Positions 51,732-61,413 of a stretch of DNA of 64,000 nucleotides are shown piece by piece. The DNA is taken from assembly GCF_000517625.1 (NCBI RefSeq), contig NZ_CP007055.1:2666001-2730000 (forward strand). Direction: 5' to 3'. The notes under the pieces are model-generated. The model made no database searches. It was not told the DNA's origin and saw nothing but the letters and a program-made list of their open reading frames with translations. The first letter of the stretch is position 1. Each line of letters starts with the position of its first letter. This stretch comes from Halostagnicola larsenii XH-48. GTDB taxonomy: Archaea; Halobacteriota; Halobacteria; Halobacteriales; Natrialbaceae. The position numbers and the translations under genes were made by a program.

Positions 51732-53090
51732 TTAGCTCGCCGTGCCGGCCGGAGTGTCCGTCCGTTCGGTTGCGGTCGTGGCGTTTCTCCCAAATCGACG
51801 TCCGATAGCGAACAGCGGAACGCCGAGCAGTGCCGTTCCGAGGAGTATTCCCGCGAACATCGTCGGGGTGACGAGCACGATCCCGATCTGCGGGACGAGC
51901 GCCAATCCAGCCACTATTGGCCCCAGCGCGGCGATGAACGGGAACAGGAAGCGGGCGGGATGTTTCGCGCCGGCGAGCACGCCGAACGGAAGAAAAATCA
52001 GCGGGCCGGCGAAGAACACGAGGTTCGCGCTCAGTGGCGCACCGACGACAAGTGCACCCGTCCACGCGAGGGCCGCGACGGCCGCGATTCTCGAGACGTT
52101 CCTGTCGGTGTTCACGTTCACGAAGTCCGTGAGTATCGCAGCGACGGCCGTCAGGAACGTCTGCGGCGCGAGGGCGATACCGATGATTGCGAATATAATC
52201 CAGAAATCGCCAGCGGTGACAGCCGCGAGGACGGCGAACGCAGCGTAGAGGCCGGCACCGACGCCGAGCCATCGCGTGATCGTTCGCCCTCGAGAAAACG
52301 TTCGTGGAAGCCGGTTGCCGGCCAGAAGCAATCCGGCCGCGACGAGACCGAGGAGTCCCGTCGGAAGCGCTGCGAACTCGCGCAGGTCCGACTCGATCAG
52401 TCCGAACGAGTGGGCCTCGAGCGCGCCGCTCGTGGCCGCCTTCGAGACGAGACCGTCGTCGGGGGCGAACGCGACGGTCGCATCGCGACCGAGTTCGGGG
52501 CCGTCGTATTGCTGATCGGTATCGGACGTCCAGGTCGCTTGATTCTCGGTGCTCGTCCCCCCGGGCGGCGCGTGCGTAACCGTCGTTCCAGATGGTCCCG
52601 TGATCGTGAGCGTGTCCGCGTTGACGTACACGTCAGTCGTCGGCGGGGACTGGGTGAACTCGTCGAACACGATCACGCCGCCGGGGTACTGGTGGGTGGC
52701 GTCGTCGACGGCGAACGTGACCGTGAGGGTGCGGTCCTCGAGCGTCGCCGAGAGGTTTTCGGGTTCGCCTTCGAGTATTCTAGACCGGGAATAGGTCTGA
52801 GTGACGGTGCGCTCGAGGGCAGTCTGGTTCTCCTCGAACTGGGTTGCAGCGGTTCGGTTCAGGGTGGCGGTGGCTCGCCACTGGCTGTCCCCGTCGGCAG
52901 TGACTCGGATACCCAGGCTGCTCTCATCGACGCTGGCGTTGACACCGTTTTCATCGGCCGTCCACTCGAAGTCGTCTCCACAGACTCCGCAGACGCCTTC
53001 CGGCGGCGGCGCTGCCGAACCTGCCGGGACGAACGCGACTACGAGTACGAAGACTGCAGCGAGGACGAAGAGTACGTGTGGAGGACGCAT
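51732..53090 (-). CDS. Exported multi-pass membrane protein with N-terminal extracellular domain
   Basis: 452 aa. A signal peptide (MRPPHVLFVLAAVFVLVVAF) is followed by an extracytoplasmic beta-rich domain to about residue 215, with a CGVCGDD pair near the start that may form a disulfide or bind metal. The C-terminal half has about seven hydrophobic segments. Haloarchaea-specific family as far as I can tell. ATG 53090 is chosen over GTG 53111 because the TATA box (53117-53125) would place transcription start after the longer start. Confidence 0.78.
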   Translation of the reverse strand: MRPPHVLFVLAAVFVLVVAFVPAGSAAPPPEGVCGVCGDDFEWTADENGVNASVDESSLGIRVTADGDSQWRATATLNRTAATQFEENQTALERTVTQTYSRSRILEGEPENLSATLEDRTLTVTFAVDDATHQYPGGVIVFDEFTQSPPTTDVYVNADTLTITGPSGTTVTHAPPGGTSTENQATWTSDTDQQYDGPELGRDATVAFAPDDGLVSKAATSGALEAHSFGLIESDLREFAALPTGLLGLVAAGLLLAGNRLPRTFSRGRTITRWLGVGAGLYAAFAVLAAVTAGDFWIIFAIIGIALAPQTFLTAVAAILTDFVNVNTDRNVSRIAAVAALAWTGALVVGAPLSANLVFFAGPLIFLPFGVLAGAKHPARFLFPFIAALGPIVAGLALVPQIGIVLVTPTMFAGILLGTALLGVPLFAIGRRFGRNATTATERTDTPAGTAS

Positions 53091-53116
53091 TACCGAAGAT
53101 ATCACACCCACGTGTC

Positions 53117-53125
53117 AAATAATTA
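53117..53125 (-). promoter_or_regulatory. TATA box for the exported membrane protein
   Basis: TAATTATTT on the minus strand, about 31 bp before ATG 53090. Confidence 0.55.
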
Positions 53126-53219
53126 TGCAACGGATACTATCGCACATCGAAGAACGTCACGTTGACGACCGTATACCCAGATTGCGGCCGGGATCCACCG
53201 CCTGCAGGCGGCGGCGCAC

Positions 53220-53531
53220 TCAACGGATTATCGTCGTCGAACCGGACGCCGAGTCGGTCATCTCCGCGTACAGCGAGTAGAGCAAGATAGCAAACCCGAA
53301 CGCGGTGAACGAGTTCTGGACGGCGACGCCGAGCGCGACGTTTCCCTCGAGCGAGTGGACGAGGCCGCCGAGGATCGAGCCGACGATGATACAACAAAAG
53401 CCGATCGTGACGGCTCGAAGCGCCGGTGCGCCGGTGCGTCTGTACGCGCGAAAGGCCAGCGCCGCCACGGCGCCGCCCATCAGGAGCGTCGCGGTGTTCG
53501 CGATTGCGATGATTGGCGTGTATTCGTTCAT
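53220..53531 (-). CDS. Small membrane protein (DUF7521-like), second copy
   Basis: 103 aa with three hydrophobic segments (about 5-27, 37-58, 68-88) and the same layout as the protein at 33285-33617, including a final LLYSLYAE-like motif (LLYSLLIDAE in the other). Unlike that copy it has no HTH gene beside it. Its upstream region carries a 20-bp tandem array. Confidence 0.72.
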   Translation of the reverse strand: MNEYTPIIAIANTATLLMGGAVAALAFRAYRRTGAPALRAVTIGFCCIIVGSILGGLVHSLEGNVALGVAVQNSFTAFGFAILLYSLYAEMTDSASGSTTIIR

Positions 53532-53915
53532 GTGCTCGAGTCTGCCGAATTTTGGGTTTGTCTGCCGAATCCCGGTTTTATTTGCCGAGGTCCGGGCCCC
53601 TCGGCTGCGTTCTGGGCTCGTCGGTCGCGTTCTGTGACCGTCGGTGTGCCAGCACCAAACGGTTTCAAAGAGGCCTACTCGATCAGCGGTCCGTGAAGAT
53701 CGATTTTGGAGGCGGCCGTCACAGGTGTCGCGCCCGATTACGTATCACGCAATGGCCCCGAATATCGGAGCCACTACGTGGAATCCAACGCGCGACCGGA
53801 GACGCGATCGGATTTCGAACCGATGTGGAAACTACTGAATCAGTCACTCTCTTTAGTAATGGGTTCGGTTCTCAGCCTCGAAGAACTGAACCGAATATGT
53901 TCGCACTGGCGTCCG
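53532..53915. other. 384-bp gap with a 20-bp repeat array
   Basis: Apart from the array at 53541-53650 I see no gene. The rest (53651-53915) is less GC-rich and holds ORFs without a family look. Confidence 0.45.
53541..53650. repeat. Degenerate 20-bp tandem array, about 5.5 units
   Basis: Units begin every 20 bp at 53541, 53561, 53581, 53601, 53621 and 53641. Early units start TCTGCCGAAT and later ones drift to TCGGTCGCGT, with a middle TTCTGGG/TCCCGG-like part. It begins 10 bp before the start codon of the minus-strand membrane protein gene, so it overlaps that gene's promoter. Confidence 0.7.
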
Positions 53916-55016
53916 CTACGGCGGCGCTTCGACGAACCGGGCGTCCTCGGGAGCGAACCCGACGGTCAGATCGCCATCGGGGACCTCCTCGAGCGCCAAG
54001 ACGACCGGGGTTCCGTTCCATCGGCCGTGAACGCGGACGACCGGGCCGAGGAATTCGCTGGTTTCGACGGTCACCGGAAATCGGTTGGTCGATGCCGTTC
54101 GCGAGAGGTGTTCCGGCCGAATACAGATCGTCACGCGGTCGTCTGACCCGTTCGATCCGCGTCGTCTCGACTCGCCGAGCGTCGACCGACCGTCCTCTCG
54201 CTCGAGCAGCGGCAGCCGAAACGTTCGGTCGCCAATCGCCACGCGCGTCTCGTCCGCATTCGACTCGAGCACGCTGGCCTCGAAGACGTTGTTGTCGCCG
54301 ATGAACTCGGCGACGAACCGACTCGCCGGCCGTCGATAGATCGTCTCCGGCGGACCGACCTGCTCGACCGCGCCGTCGTTCATCACGGCGACGCGGTCGG
54401 AGATGGCCAGGGCCTCTTCCTGGTCGTGTGTCACGTAGACGGTCGTGATCTCGAGTCGTTCCTGAATCCGTTTGAGCTGTCGTCGAAGCGACTCCCGAAG
54501 CCGGGCGTCGAGCGCGCTCATCGGCTCGTCGAGCAGGAGGACGCTGGGTTCGGGGGCGAGGGCGCGCGCGAGCGCGACGCGTTGTTGCTGGCCGCCCGAG
54601 AGCTGTTCCGGTTCCCTCTCGCCCATCCCCTCGAGATCGACCAGTTCGAGCAGCTCCGCGATGCGCTGGTCGCTCGAGGGGCCGCCGTCCGACTCCAGAA
54701 ACCGGAGGCCGTAGCCGACGTTTTCGGCGACGGTCATGTGCGGAAAGAGCGCGTAACTCTGGAAGACGACGCCGACGTCGCGGTTTTCCGGCTCGGTCCC
54801 GGTCGCGGGCTCGCCGTCGAAGGCGACCGTTCCCGCCGTCGGCTCCTCGAAGCCCGCGATCGTCCGGAGCGTCGTCGTCTTTCCGCAGCCCGAGGGCCCG
54901 ACGAGCGTGAAGAACTCGCCGTCTCGAACGCGAAGATCGATGTCCTCGAGCGCCGCCGTCGCGTCGTCGCTCGAGCCGTACCGTTTGGAGACGGACTCGA
55001 GGCGGAGTTCGGTCAC
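53916..55016 (-). CDS. ABC transporter ATPase (thiamine/iron-type importer)
   Basis: 366 aa. Walker A is GPSGCGKTT (39-47), the signature is LSGGQQQRVALARAL (about 140-154), Walker B is VLLLDEPMSALDA and the H-loop is THDQEE. A TOBE-like domain fills residues about 240-366. The C-terminal domain is longer than in bacterial ThiQ and more like the PotA/FbpC type. GTG 55016 overlaps the permease stop in GTGA. It energises the permease and binding protein encoded upstream. Confidence 0.9.
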   Translation of the reverse strand: MTELRLESVSKRYGSSDDATAALEDIDLRVRDGEFFTLVGPSGCGKTTTLRTIAGFEEPTAGTVAFDGEPATGTEPENRDVGVVFQSYALFPHMTVAENVGYGLRFLESDGGPSSDQRIAELLELVDLEGMGEREPEQLSGGQQQRVALARALAPEPSVLLLDEPMSALDARLRESLRRQLKRIQERLEITTVYVTHDQEEALAISDRVAVMNDGAVEQVGPPETIYRRPASRFVAEFIGDNNVFEASVLESNADETRVAIGDRTFRLPLLEREDGRSTLGESRRRGSNGSDDRVTICIRPEHLSRTASTNRFPVTVETSEFLGPVVRVHGRWNGTPVVLALEEVPDGDLTVGFAPEDARFVEAPP

Positions 55017-57004
55017 CCTTCGAACCTCCCACCGACGCGGTCGATGACGACGAAACTCGAGGCGGTGACCAAGAGTAGGATCGTCCCCATGGCGATTGCG
55101 GGGCCGGATCGCCGCCCCAGGTACCGCTCGAGTGCGACTGGCATGGTGTAGGCGTCGGTTCCCCCGGCCAAAATCACCGTCGAAGAGAACTCGCCGATCG
55201 AGATGGCGAAGGCGAACGCCGCGCCGGCGACGATCCCGCTCGCGATCAGCGGCAGTTCGATATCGAGGAGGGCGCGGGCTCGGGAGGCACCGAGTGCGCG
55301 GGCGGACTCGACCATCGCCGGATCGAGATTCGACAGCAGCGGCGAGACGTTCCGCGTCACGAACGGATAGGCTGCGACGGCGTGTGCGACGACGATGGCG
55401 ACCGCGCCGGTCACTTCCAACCGCCAGCCGTAGGGCAGCGAGATTCCGAAGACGAGCCCCTGCAAGAGCCCGATTCCGACGACGACGCCGCTGACAGCGA
55501 GTGGCACCATCGCGAGGGTTTCGATAACCGTTCCGGTCCGCCCGGCTCGAGCGGTGAGCACGCTCACGACGACGCCCATCGGAACGGCGAGGAAGAGCGT
55601 CCCGACGCCGAACAGCAGCGAGTTTCGAATCGCCGGATACGGCCGCGTCTGGAAGGCCGCCCCGTCTAGCTGTCGCTCGAGCAGGAACGAAAAGTGTCCG
55701 AGCGTGAATCCGCCGGCGTCGGTGACGCTCCCGACGACGAGACTCGCCATCGGGCCGACGAAGACGACGAGCGCGAGGAACCCGTAACAGATAATTGCGA
55801 GTCGCCGCGGCGACAGCGCGGTTCGAACGTCGGGAAAGAGTCGCTCTCGAGCGGTCGTCGCGTCGGCTCGGGCGAGTCCGGACTGGGCGGACTCGTATCG
55901 GAGGTATACGTAGGTGAGCGAGAGCGAGAGGACCGTCTCGAGCAGTGCCAGCGCCGCGGCCTCGGCGTAGTCCAGTTGCCGCATACGGTCGTAGATCCAG
56001 ACTTCGACTGTCGCCAGCTCGAGCCCGCCCAGCGCGAGGACGATGGGGAAGGTCATGAACGTGAAGATGAACGTCAGCAGCGCGCCGGTCAATATCGCGG
56101 GAAGCAACTGCGGGACGACGACGTCGAGAAACGCGCGGCGTCGACTCGCACCCAGGCTGCGTGCGGTTTCGACGGTTCGCGTGTCGACGGACTCCCAGGC
56201 GGCGACAGTGATCCTGGCGATCAGCGGCGCGTTGTAGAACGCGTGGGCCAGGATAACGATCGCGAGCGGACTGAACTGCATGAACGAAACCGGGCCGAGG
56301 CCGGCCAGCCCGAGCAAGGAGTTGAGCGTCCCCGCCTGCCCGAACATGGCGTAGAATCCGACCGCGACCAGAATCCCGGGGAGGACGAACGGGAGGATCG
56401 TCAGCGACCGAATCGTCCGCCGGCCGCGAAACTCGTAGTTCGCGAGCACGGACGCCGCCGGCAGCCCGAGCGCGAGACTCGCGATCGTCGAGAGCACCGC
56501 CTGATAGGCGGTAAATCCGAAGAGCCCTCCCCGAACACCCGGCGTCTGAATCGACAGCCAGGGCAGTGGAACGTCGAGTCCCGGAATCGGCGTCACGACC
56601 GTCAGCGAGATAGAAACCGCGCCGATCCAGCCCGCGAGCGCGCCGAGGTGGCTCCCGATTGCGAGCGGGTTCTCGAACACCCCTGCCAGCGATCCGACGT
56701 AGAACGGATCGCTGAGGACCGCACGAACGGGCTCGAGCGTCGGTACTCCGTCGATGAACGCCGCGTTCGCGAAGACGATGCCGATCGGAAAATACAACAT
56801 GACGACGAGCACGCCCGCGGTCACCAGCGCCGTTAGATGCAGGGCGTGGCGCTCGAGCCAGCTACCGCTCTCGTTGGTCCGGAGAAACGTACTTCCTCGG
56901 AGAAACTCACTATCCCGGAACAATTCGCTGTCTGGGAGATACCGGCGGATCGAGTAGCGTCCGAACCAGTCTCGATCGCCGTCGGCGTCGTCGCTTCGTG
57001 TCAC
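55013..57004 (-). CDS. thiP: ABC transporter permease, two fused halves (ThiP-like)
   Basis: 663 aa with about twelve membrane segments. Two permease units each carry an EAA-type loop: AWESVDTRTVETARSLGASRRRAFLDV (split: VETARSLGASRRRAFL) in the first half and MVESARALGASRARALLDIE in the second. This fused form is typical of thiamine and iron(III) importers. Starts with GTG 57004, 6 bp after the binding-protein stop. The substrate call rests on the binding protein. Confidence 0.88.
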   Translation of the reverse strand: MTRSDDADGDRDWFGRYSIRRYLPDSELFRDSEFLRGSTFLRTNESGSWLERHALHLTALVTAGVLVVMLYFPIGIVFANAAFIDGVPTLEPVRAVLSDPFYVGSLAGVFENPLAIGSHLGALAGWIGAVSISLTVVTPIPGLDVPLPWLSIQTPGVRGGLFGFTAYQAVLSTIASLALGLPAASVLANYEFRGRRTIRSLTILPFVLPGILVAVGFYAMFGQAGTLNSLLGLAGLGPVSFMQFSPLAIVILAHAFYNAPLIARITVAAWESVDTRTVETARSLGASRRRAFLDVVVPQLLPAILTGALLTFIFTFMTFPIVLALGGLELATVEVWIYDRMRQLDYAEAAALALLETVLSLSLTYVYLRYESAQSGLARADATTARERLFPDVRTALSPRRLAIICYGFLALVVFVGPMASLVVGSVTDAGGFTLGHFSFLLERQLDGAAFQTRPYPAIRNSLLFGVGTLFLAVPMGVVVSVLTARAGRTGTVIETLAMVPLAVSGVVVGIGLLQGLVFGISLPYGWRLEVTGAVAIVVAHAVAAYPFVTRNVSPLLSNLDPAMVESARALGASRARALLDIELPLIASGIVAGAAFAFAISIGEFSSTVILAGGTDAYTMPVALERYLGRRSGPAIAMGTILLLVTASSFVVIDRVGGRFEG

Positions 57005-57010
57005 GATGCG

Positions 57011-58102
57011 TTACTGAGCGATTGCCTGTCCCCACTCGTCGATCCAGTCGGTGAGGTTCCCCTCGAGTTCGTCGTAGGTGAACGTGACCGATTCCTCGGG
57101 TTCGAGGGCGTGGTCGTAGAAGTCCTCGTCTAGATCGACGTGTTCGTCCGCGACCGCCGGGAACTGGACGTTTTTCTCTGCGATCGCCGCCTGAGCCTCG
57201 CTCGTGAGCACGAAGTCCATGAAGTCGTGTGCGAGGTCGGCGTTTTCGCTGTCGGCGAAGACGGCCATCCCCTCGTGATTTTCGTACCCCTTGCCGTCGA
57301 GAAACGCGACCTGATGGCGCGTGAGGTCGCCGCCCGCGTAAAAGACCTGATCGGTCGAGTAGGAGACGATGACCGACCGTTCCTCGTTGTCGTAGGGACC
57401 GTAGTACGTGTCCGTCCAGCTATCGCCGATCAAGGTGTCGTTTTCCTGGAGGCCCTTCCAGTACTCGAGGTAGCCGTCCTCGCCGTACTCGTCGATCGTC
57501 CAGAGCAGAAAGGCCCGTCCCGGATCGGAATCCTGGGCGTTCTGGACGACGAACTCGTTTTCGTACTCGCTGTCGAGCAGCCCCTCGAGCGTTTCGGGCG
57601 TCTCGACGGCGCTCTCGTCGTAGACGAGGCTAATGTATCCCGTGTCGTAGGGTACCACCCGATCGTCCGGGTCGCCGAAGTCGATGTCGTCTCGAACACG
57701 GTCGATATTCTCGAGTTGCTCTCGATCGACCGAGGCGAACAGTTCCCCGTCGTATGCTCCGTCGATGCGGACCAGATCATCGACGTTGAGTCCCAGATAG
57801 ATGTCCGGCCCGATTTCGGTGCCCTGTTGAGCATTCCGAACGTAGCGATTGATCCCGTTTTCGGGGACCGTCCACTTGATCTCGGCGTCGGGATACTTCT
57901 CCTCGAACGCCTCTTTGAGCCACTCGGCCGGCGACGTCACGTCTTCGAAGTTTCCCTCGACGAAGGACGTGTAGGTCGCGATCTCGAGCGGCCCGTCGCC
58001 GTTTCCGTCTCCATCCCCGTCGTTTTCGCGGGTTAGACACCCGGCTAATCCCACAGTAGCGGCCCCCATCCCAGCCGCGCGCACGAACGATCGTCGGTGC
58101 AT
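57011..58102 (-). CDS. thiB: Thiamine-type ABC transporter substrate-binding lipoprotein (TbpA/ThiB-like)
   Basis: 363 aa. The N-terminus has a Tat motif (HRRSFVRAAG) and a lipobox ending LAGC (Cys 22), then an acidic linker (NDGDGDGNGDG), the standard halophile lipoprotein design. The body resembles thiamine-binding TbpA: ATYTSF, VVPYDTGYISLVYDES, then SDPGRAFLLWTIDEYGEDGYLEYWKGL and VSYSTDQVFY. No TPP riboswitch is visible; the mRNA appears leaderless from the TATA at 58125-58133. Confidence 0.88.
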   Translation of the reverse strand: MHRRSFVRAAGMGAATVGLAGCLTRENDGDGDGNGDGPLEIATYTSFVEGNFEDVTSPAEWLKEAFEEKYPDAEIKWTVPENGINRYVRNAQQGTEIGPDIYLGLNVDDLVRIDGAYDGELFASVDREQLENIDRVRDDIDFGDPDDRVVPYDTGYISLVYDESAVETPETLEGLLDSEYENEFVVQNAQDSDPGRAFLLWTIDEYGEDGYLEYWKGLQENDTLIGDSWTDTYYGPYDNEERSVIVSYSTDQVFYAGGDLTRHQVAFLDGKGYENHEGMAVFADSENADLAHDFMDFVLTSEAQAAIAEKNVQFPAVADEHVDLDEDFYDHALEPEESVTFTYDELEGNLTDWIDEWGQAIAQ

Positions 58103-58124
58103 TACTGGGTTGTTACACTGGGTG

Positions 58125-58133
58125 GTCTTAAGC
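58125..58133 (-). promoter_or_regulatory. TATA box for the thiamine importer operon
   Basis: GCTTAAGAC on the minus strand, 27 bp before ATG 58102. A leaderless start leaves no room for a 5' UTR riboswitch. Confidence 0.6.
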
Positions 58134-58270
58134 GTCGTGATCGATCGTTTTGCGGTCAGAATGGCAGTACCGGGGGATTCTGGGCGCTTCCCGTCTTTGC
58201 AGCCCGATCAGCCTTCGACGCCTGTCGCCCCACGCCTTTTTTGCCGCGCCAGACGACTAGGAATTCGAGT

Positions 58271-58942
58271 ATGGTTTCCGGACGAACACTCGTGAACGCG
58301 GTCATCGGCGCGGTCGTCGGCGTCGTCTTTTCCTTTCTTCCGATATCGCCCGCTATCGGTGGCGCGGTGGCCGGCTTCCTCGAGGGGCCGGACGGTCGCG
58401 ACGGAGCCGTTGCCGGCGCACTAGCCGGGCTGATCATGTTCTTGCCGATGGCCGTCATGGCGATGCTCGTCCTCGCCTTCTTCGGATTCGGCGTCGGGTT
58501 CGTCGGCGTCCCTGCCGTCGGTGCCCTGTTCGGGCTGGTGGTCCTCGGATTGATCATCGGGACGATTTTCGTCTCCATCGTCGGGCTCTCGGTCCTCGGC
58601 GGACTGCTCGGCGCGTACGTGGCTCGAGAGTACCCCGACAAACACGCCGCTTCGCGGGAAACGATCGGGATGGGCCGAGAATCGCCCCGTCCGCGGGAGA
58701 CGGCGTACTCCACCTCTCCGTCCACAACGGGTGAGCGCTCGTCCGAGGCCGATCGGTCCGGCCGCGCCGACGACGGTCGGGTCGACGACCGCGAACCGGG
58801 CTCCTACTGGGATCGGGACCGGCCGCCGGTCAACGACGATTTCGGCGGCTTTCGGGCGGGCACTCGAGACAGTCCTGCCGATGAGCGCGACGACGAGAGA
58901 GACAGGGACGCTCGAGACGCCGACGATTCCGTCGATAACTGA
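58271..58942 (+). CDS. Membrane protein of DUF5518-like type with acidic tail
   Basis: 223 aa. The N-terminal 125 residues are hydrophobic and Gly-rich (four segments, with GFLEGPDGRDGAVAGALAG in the first loop); the C-terminal 100 are disordered, rich in Asp, Arg and Ser. The GPDGRDGA loop is typical of a small membrane family in haloarchaea. Function unknown. Confidence 0.75.
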   Translation: MVSGRTLVNAVIGAVVGVVFSFLPISPAIGGAVAGFLEGPDGRDGAVAGALAGLIMFLPMAVMAMLVLAFFGFGVGFVGVPAVGALFGLVVLGLIIGTIFVSIVGLSVLGGLLGAYVAREYPDKHAASRETIGMGRESPRPRETAYSTSPSTTGERSSEADRSGRADDGRVDDREPGSYWDRDRPPVNDDFGGFRAGTRDSPADERDDERDRDARDADDSVDN

Positions 58943-58962
58943 ACAACCGATCGCCGACCGCG

Positions 58963-60564
58963 CTACTCGTAACGCAGCGCGTCGATCGGGTCCGTTCGCG
59001 CGGCTCGCCAGGCGGGGTACAACCCGGAGACGATGCCGACGAGGACGCCGACGATGATGGCGAGTGCGACGTACTCGAGCGGATAGACTAGCGGGAGTCC
59101 GATGTACCACGCGCCGAGATAGCCCGTCGCGAACCCGAGTGCGGTTCCGATCACCGCGCCGATCAGCCCGAGGATCACGGCCTCCATCAGGAAGAGTCCG
59201 AGAACGTCGCGATTCTGCGCCCCAACGGCTTTCATGATGCCGATCTCGCGCGTTCGTTCGGTGACCGACACCAGCATGATGTTCGCGATTCCGATCGAGC
59301 CGACGAGCAACGAGATCGCCGCGATGCCGACGATGAAGCTCTGGAGCAAGTTGAGGATGTCCTGTACCTGTTGGAGGAGTTCGGTACTGGTCTCGAGCGA
59401 GATGGCCAGATCGTCTCCGAGGAACTCGCTCGCGTCGGACTCGTCGCTCTCGAGATAGTTCGTCGCGGCGTCTCGAGCGGCCTCGATGGCCGCGTCGTCG
59501 TTCGACTCCGCCTCGACCACAATGGCGGTAAATCGGACGTTCTCGGCGCTCGACCCGCCATCGGAACCGTCCTGCATCGAGAGCGTGCGGCCTTGCAGGT
59601 CGGCAGCGCTCGCTTGCCATCCGTCTTCCTGTTGACCGCCATCGCTCTGGAGGCTCACCTCGGTTGGCTGATCGTCGTCAGTTGCAGCGGTCGGTTGCTC
59701 GGCGGCAGCTTCGTTGGTCGATTGCTCGCTGTCGCTCGCGTTGTCCGGCTGCCCACCCTCACTCGCGTTGTCTGGCTGTTCGCTGTCGCTTGCGTTGTCC
59801 GACTGCCCATCCTCGCTCGCCCCCGTCCCGTCGTCTTGACCACTTTCGTTAGCCTGCTGGTCACCACCGTCTGTCTGGCTGATTCCCCCACTGGCTCCAG
59901 CGGCCATTCCCGCCATCTGGTCCGTGTAGTACGGATCCGTCGGAACGTAGATCCGCGGCGAGCTCTCGAAGCCCTCGAACGGGCTCAGGCCTTCGGAGGT
60001 GTCGGTGATCCCGACAACCTCGGTTTCGACCTCCTGCCCGCCCAGCAGAGTGATCGTGAGGGTATCGCCGACCTCGAGATCGTCTTCGAACTGACCCGCC
60101 GCCGCTGGGTTGAGCACCGCCTGGGTTTCTCCCATCTCGAACCGTTCGCCCTCCTCGAGGCTGTCCGCTTGAACGTACGACGGCCCAGACGCGACGACGC
60201 CGTCGCCCTGTGGCACCGTTTCGTTCCCGTCGGAGACCGTCTGGGTCGGCAACGGCGCGTAGCCGTAGGCCGCCTCGACGTCCTCGAGTTCGCTGACCGC
60301 CTCGAGGTCGCTCTGGGTAAAGACCGGCTGCGAGCCGGCACCCGGGCCGGCCTCGACGTCGGGATCGGCCGCCCAGCCGTAGAGGTTCCGCTGGTCGTCC
60401 GGGCTGATGTCGCCGATGACCCCCGCCTGCAGGCTCGCGCCGAGCGTGACGAACGCGATCACCGCCGCGATGCCGATCACGACCCCCAGCATCGTCAACC
60501 CCGACCGAAGCTTGTGGCCCGCGATCGAGCGCCAGGAGAGGCGCAGGCTCTCGAGGGGCTTCAT
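58963..60564 (-). CDS. MacB/FtsX-type ABC transporter permease
   Basis: 533 aa. A transmembrane helix at about 22-45 is followed by a large extracytoplasmic MacB-core domain with a low-complexity insert (residues about 235-320) made of repeating 9-residue NASDSEQPD units. Three C-terminal helices carry the FtsX signature (TERTREIGIMKAVGAQNRDVLGLFL). It should export or insert lipoproteins or small molecules with the ATPase encoded just upstream (ATGA overlap). Confidence 0.88.
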   Translation of the reverse strand: MKPLESLRLSWRSIAGHKLRSGLTMLGVVIGIAAVIAFVTLGASLQAGVIGDISPDDQRNLYGWAADPDVEAGPGAGSQPVFTQSDLEAVSELEDVEAAYGYAPLPTQTVSDGNETVPQGDGVVASGPSYVQADSLEEGERFEMGETQAVLNPAAAGQFEDDLEVGDTLTITLLGGQEVETEVVGITDTSEGLSPFEGFESSPRIYVPTDPYYTDQMAGMAAGASGGISQTDGGDQQANESGQDDGTGASEDGQSDNASDSEQPDNASEGGQPDNASDSEQSTNEAAAEQPTAATDDDQPTEVSLQSDGGQQEDGWQASAADLQGRTLSMQDGSDGGSSAENVRFTAIVVEAESNDDAAIEAARDAATNYLESDESDASEFLGDDLAISLETSTELLQQVQDILNLLQSFIVGIAAISLLVGSIGIANIMLVSVTERTREIGIMKAVGAQNRDVLGLFLMEAVILGLIGAVIGTALGFATGYLGAWYIGLPLVYPLEYVALAIIVGVLVGIVSGLYPAWRAARTDPIDALRYE

Positions 60565-61286
60565 TTCTCGTCGCCCTCCTCGAGGTCCTCGATCCGTTCG
60601 ATCCCGCCGTCGAGCAGGTGGACGATCCGCTCGGCGCGCTCGGCGACGTGGCGCTCGTGAGTCACGACGATCATCGTCGTCCCGCCGCCGTGGAACTCCG
60701 CGAAGAGGTCGAGCACCTGCGATTCGGTCTCCGTATCGAGGTTCCCCGAGGGTTCGTCGGCGAGCACGATCGACGGGTCGTTCACCAGCGCTCGAGCGAG
60801 CGCGACCCGCTGGCGCTGGCCGCCCGATAACTCGTTCGGGAGGTGATCGATGCGGTCTCCCAGTCCGACGCGCTCTAAGAGTTCGCGCGCCCGGTCGCGA
60901 CGCTCGCTCCGAGAACTCCCCTGAAACAGCTGCGGAAGCGCGACGTTCTCGAGGGCGTTCAGCCGGGGCATGAGGTTGAACGTCTGGAAGACGAAGCCGA
61001 CTTCCGTGCCGCGCAGGCGGGTCCGTTCACGTCCCGAGAGCGCGCTCACGTCTCGGCCGTCGACGACGACCGACCCCTCCGTCGGCGTATCGAGACAGCC
61101 GACGAGGTTCATCAGCGTCGATTTGCCCGACCCGCTCGGGCCCATTATCGCGGTGTAGGAGCCTCGAGGGATCTCCAGTGAGACGCCATCGAGCGCGTGG
61201 ACGGGCTCGCCCAACTGGTAGGTTTTGCGGACGCCCTCGAGCGAGACCGCGATTTCGGTCTCCGGCATCGTCCCCGTATTCGACAT
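60561..61286 (-). CDS. ABC transporter ATPase, LolD/MacB family
   Basis: 241 aa. Walker A GPSGSGKST, signature LSGGQRQRVALARALVNDP, Walker B IVLADEPSGNLD, and the family hallmark LRGTEVGFVFQTFNLMPRLNALENVALP (split: VGFVFQTFNLMPRL). It partners with the following permease through an ATGA overlap. ATG 61286 gives a normal N-terminus; the next Met six codons on is possible. Divergent from rpiA. Confidence 0.92.
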   Translation of the reverse strand: MSNTGTMPETEIAVSLEGVRKTYQLGEPVHALDGVSLEIPRGSYTAIMGPSGSGKSTLMNLVGCLDTPTEGSVVVDGRDVSALSGRERTRLRGTEVGFVFQTFNLMPRLNALENVALPQLFQGSSRSERRDRARELLERVGLGDRIDHLPNELSGGQRQRVALARALVNDPSIVLADEPSGNLDTETESQVLDLFAEFHGGGTTMIVVTHERHVAERAERIVHLLDGGIERIEDLEEGDEK

Positions 61287-61413
61287 GGTGGTCCCGTCCA
61301 CACCGCCGGCGAAAAACCTTCGCGGGTGTTCGACGGGTTCGCGCCCGGTTTTCGCCCGCGCTGGCTCGCCCAGAGGTGCAACGTTTTTTGCGCCCCCGCA
61401 CAGTGCTCGAGAC

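Noticed and set aside
57011-58270. TPP riboswitch before the thiamine importer
   Set aside because: The TATA box places transcription at the start codon, and I see no THI-box sequence.
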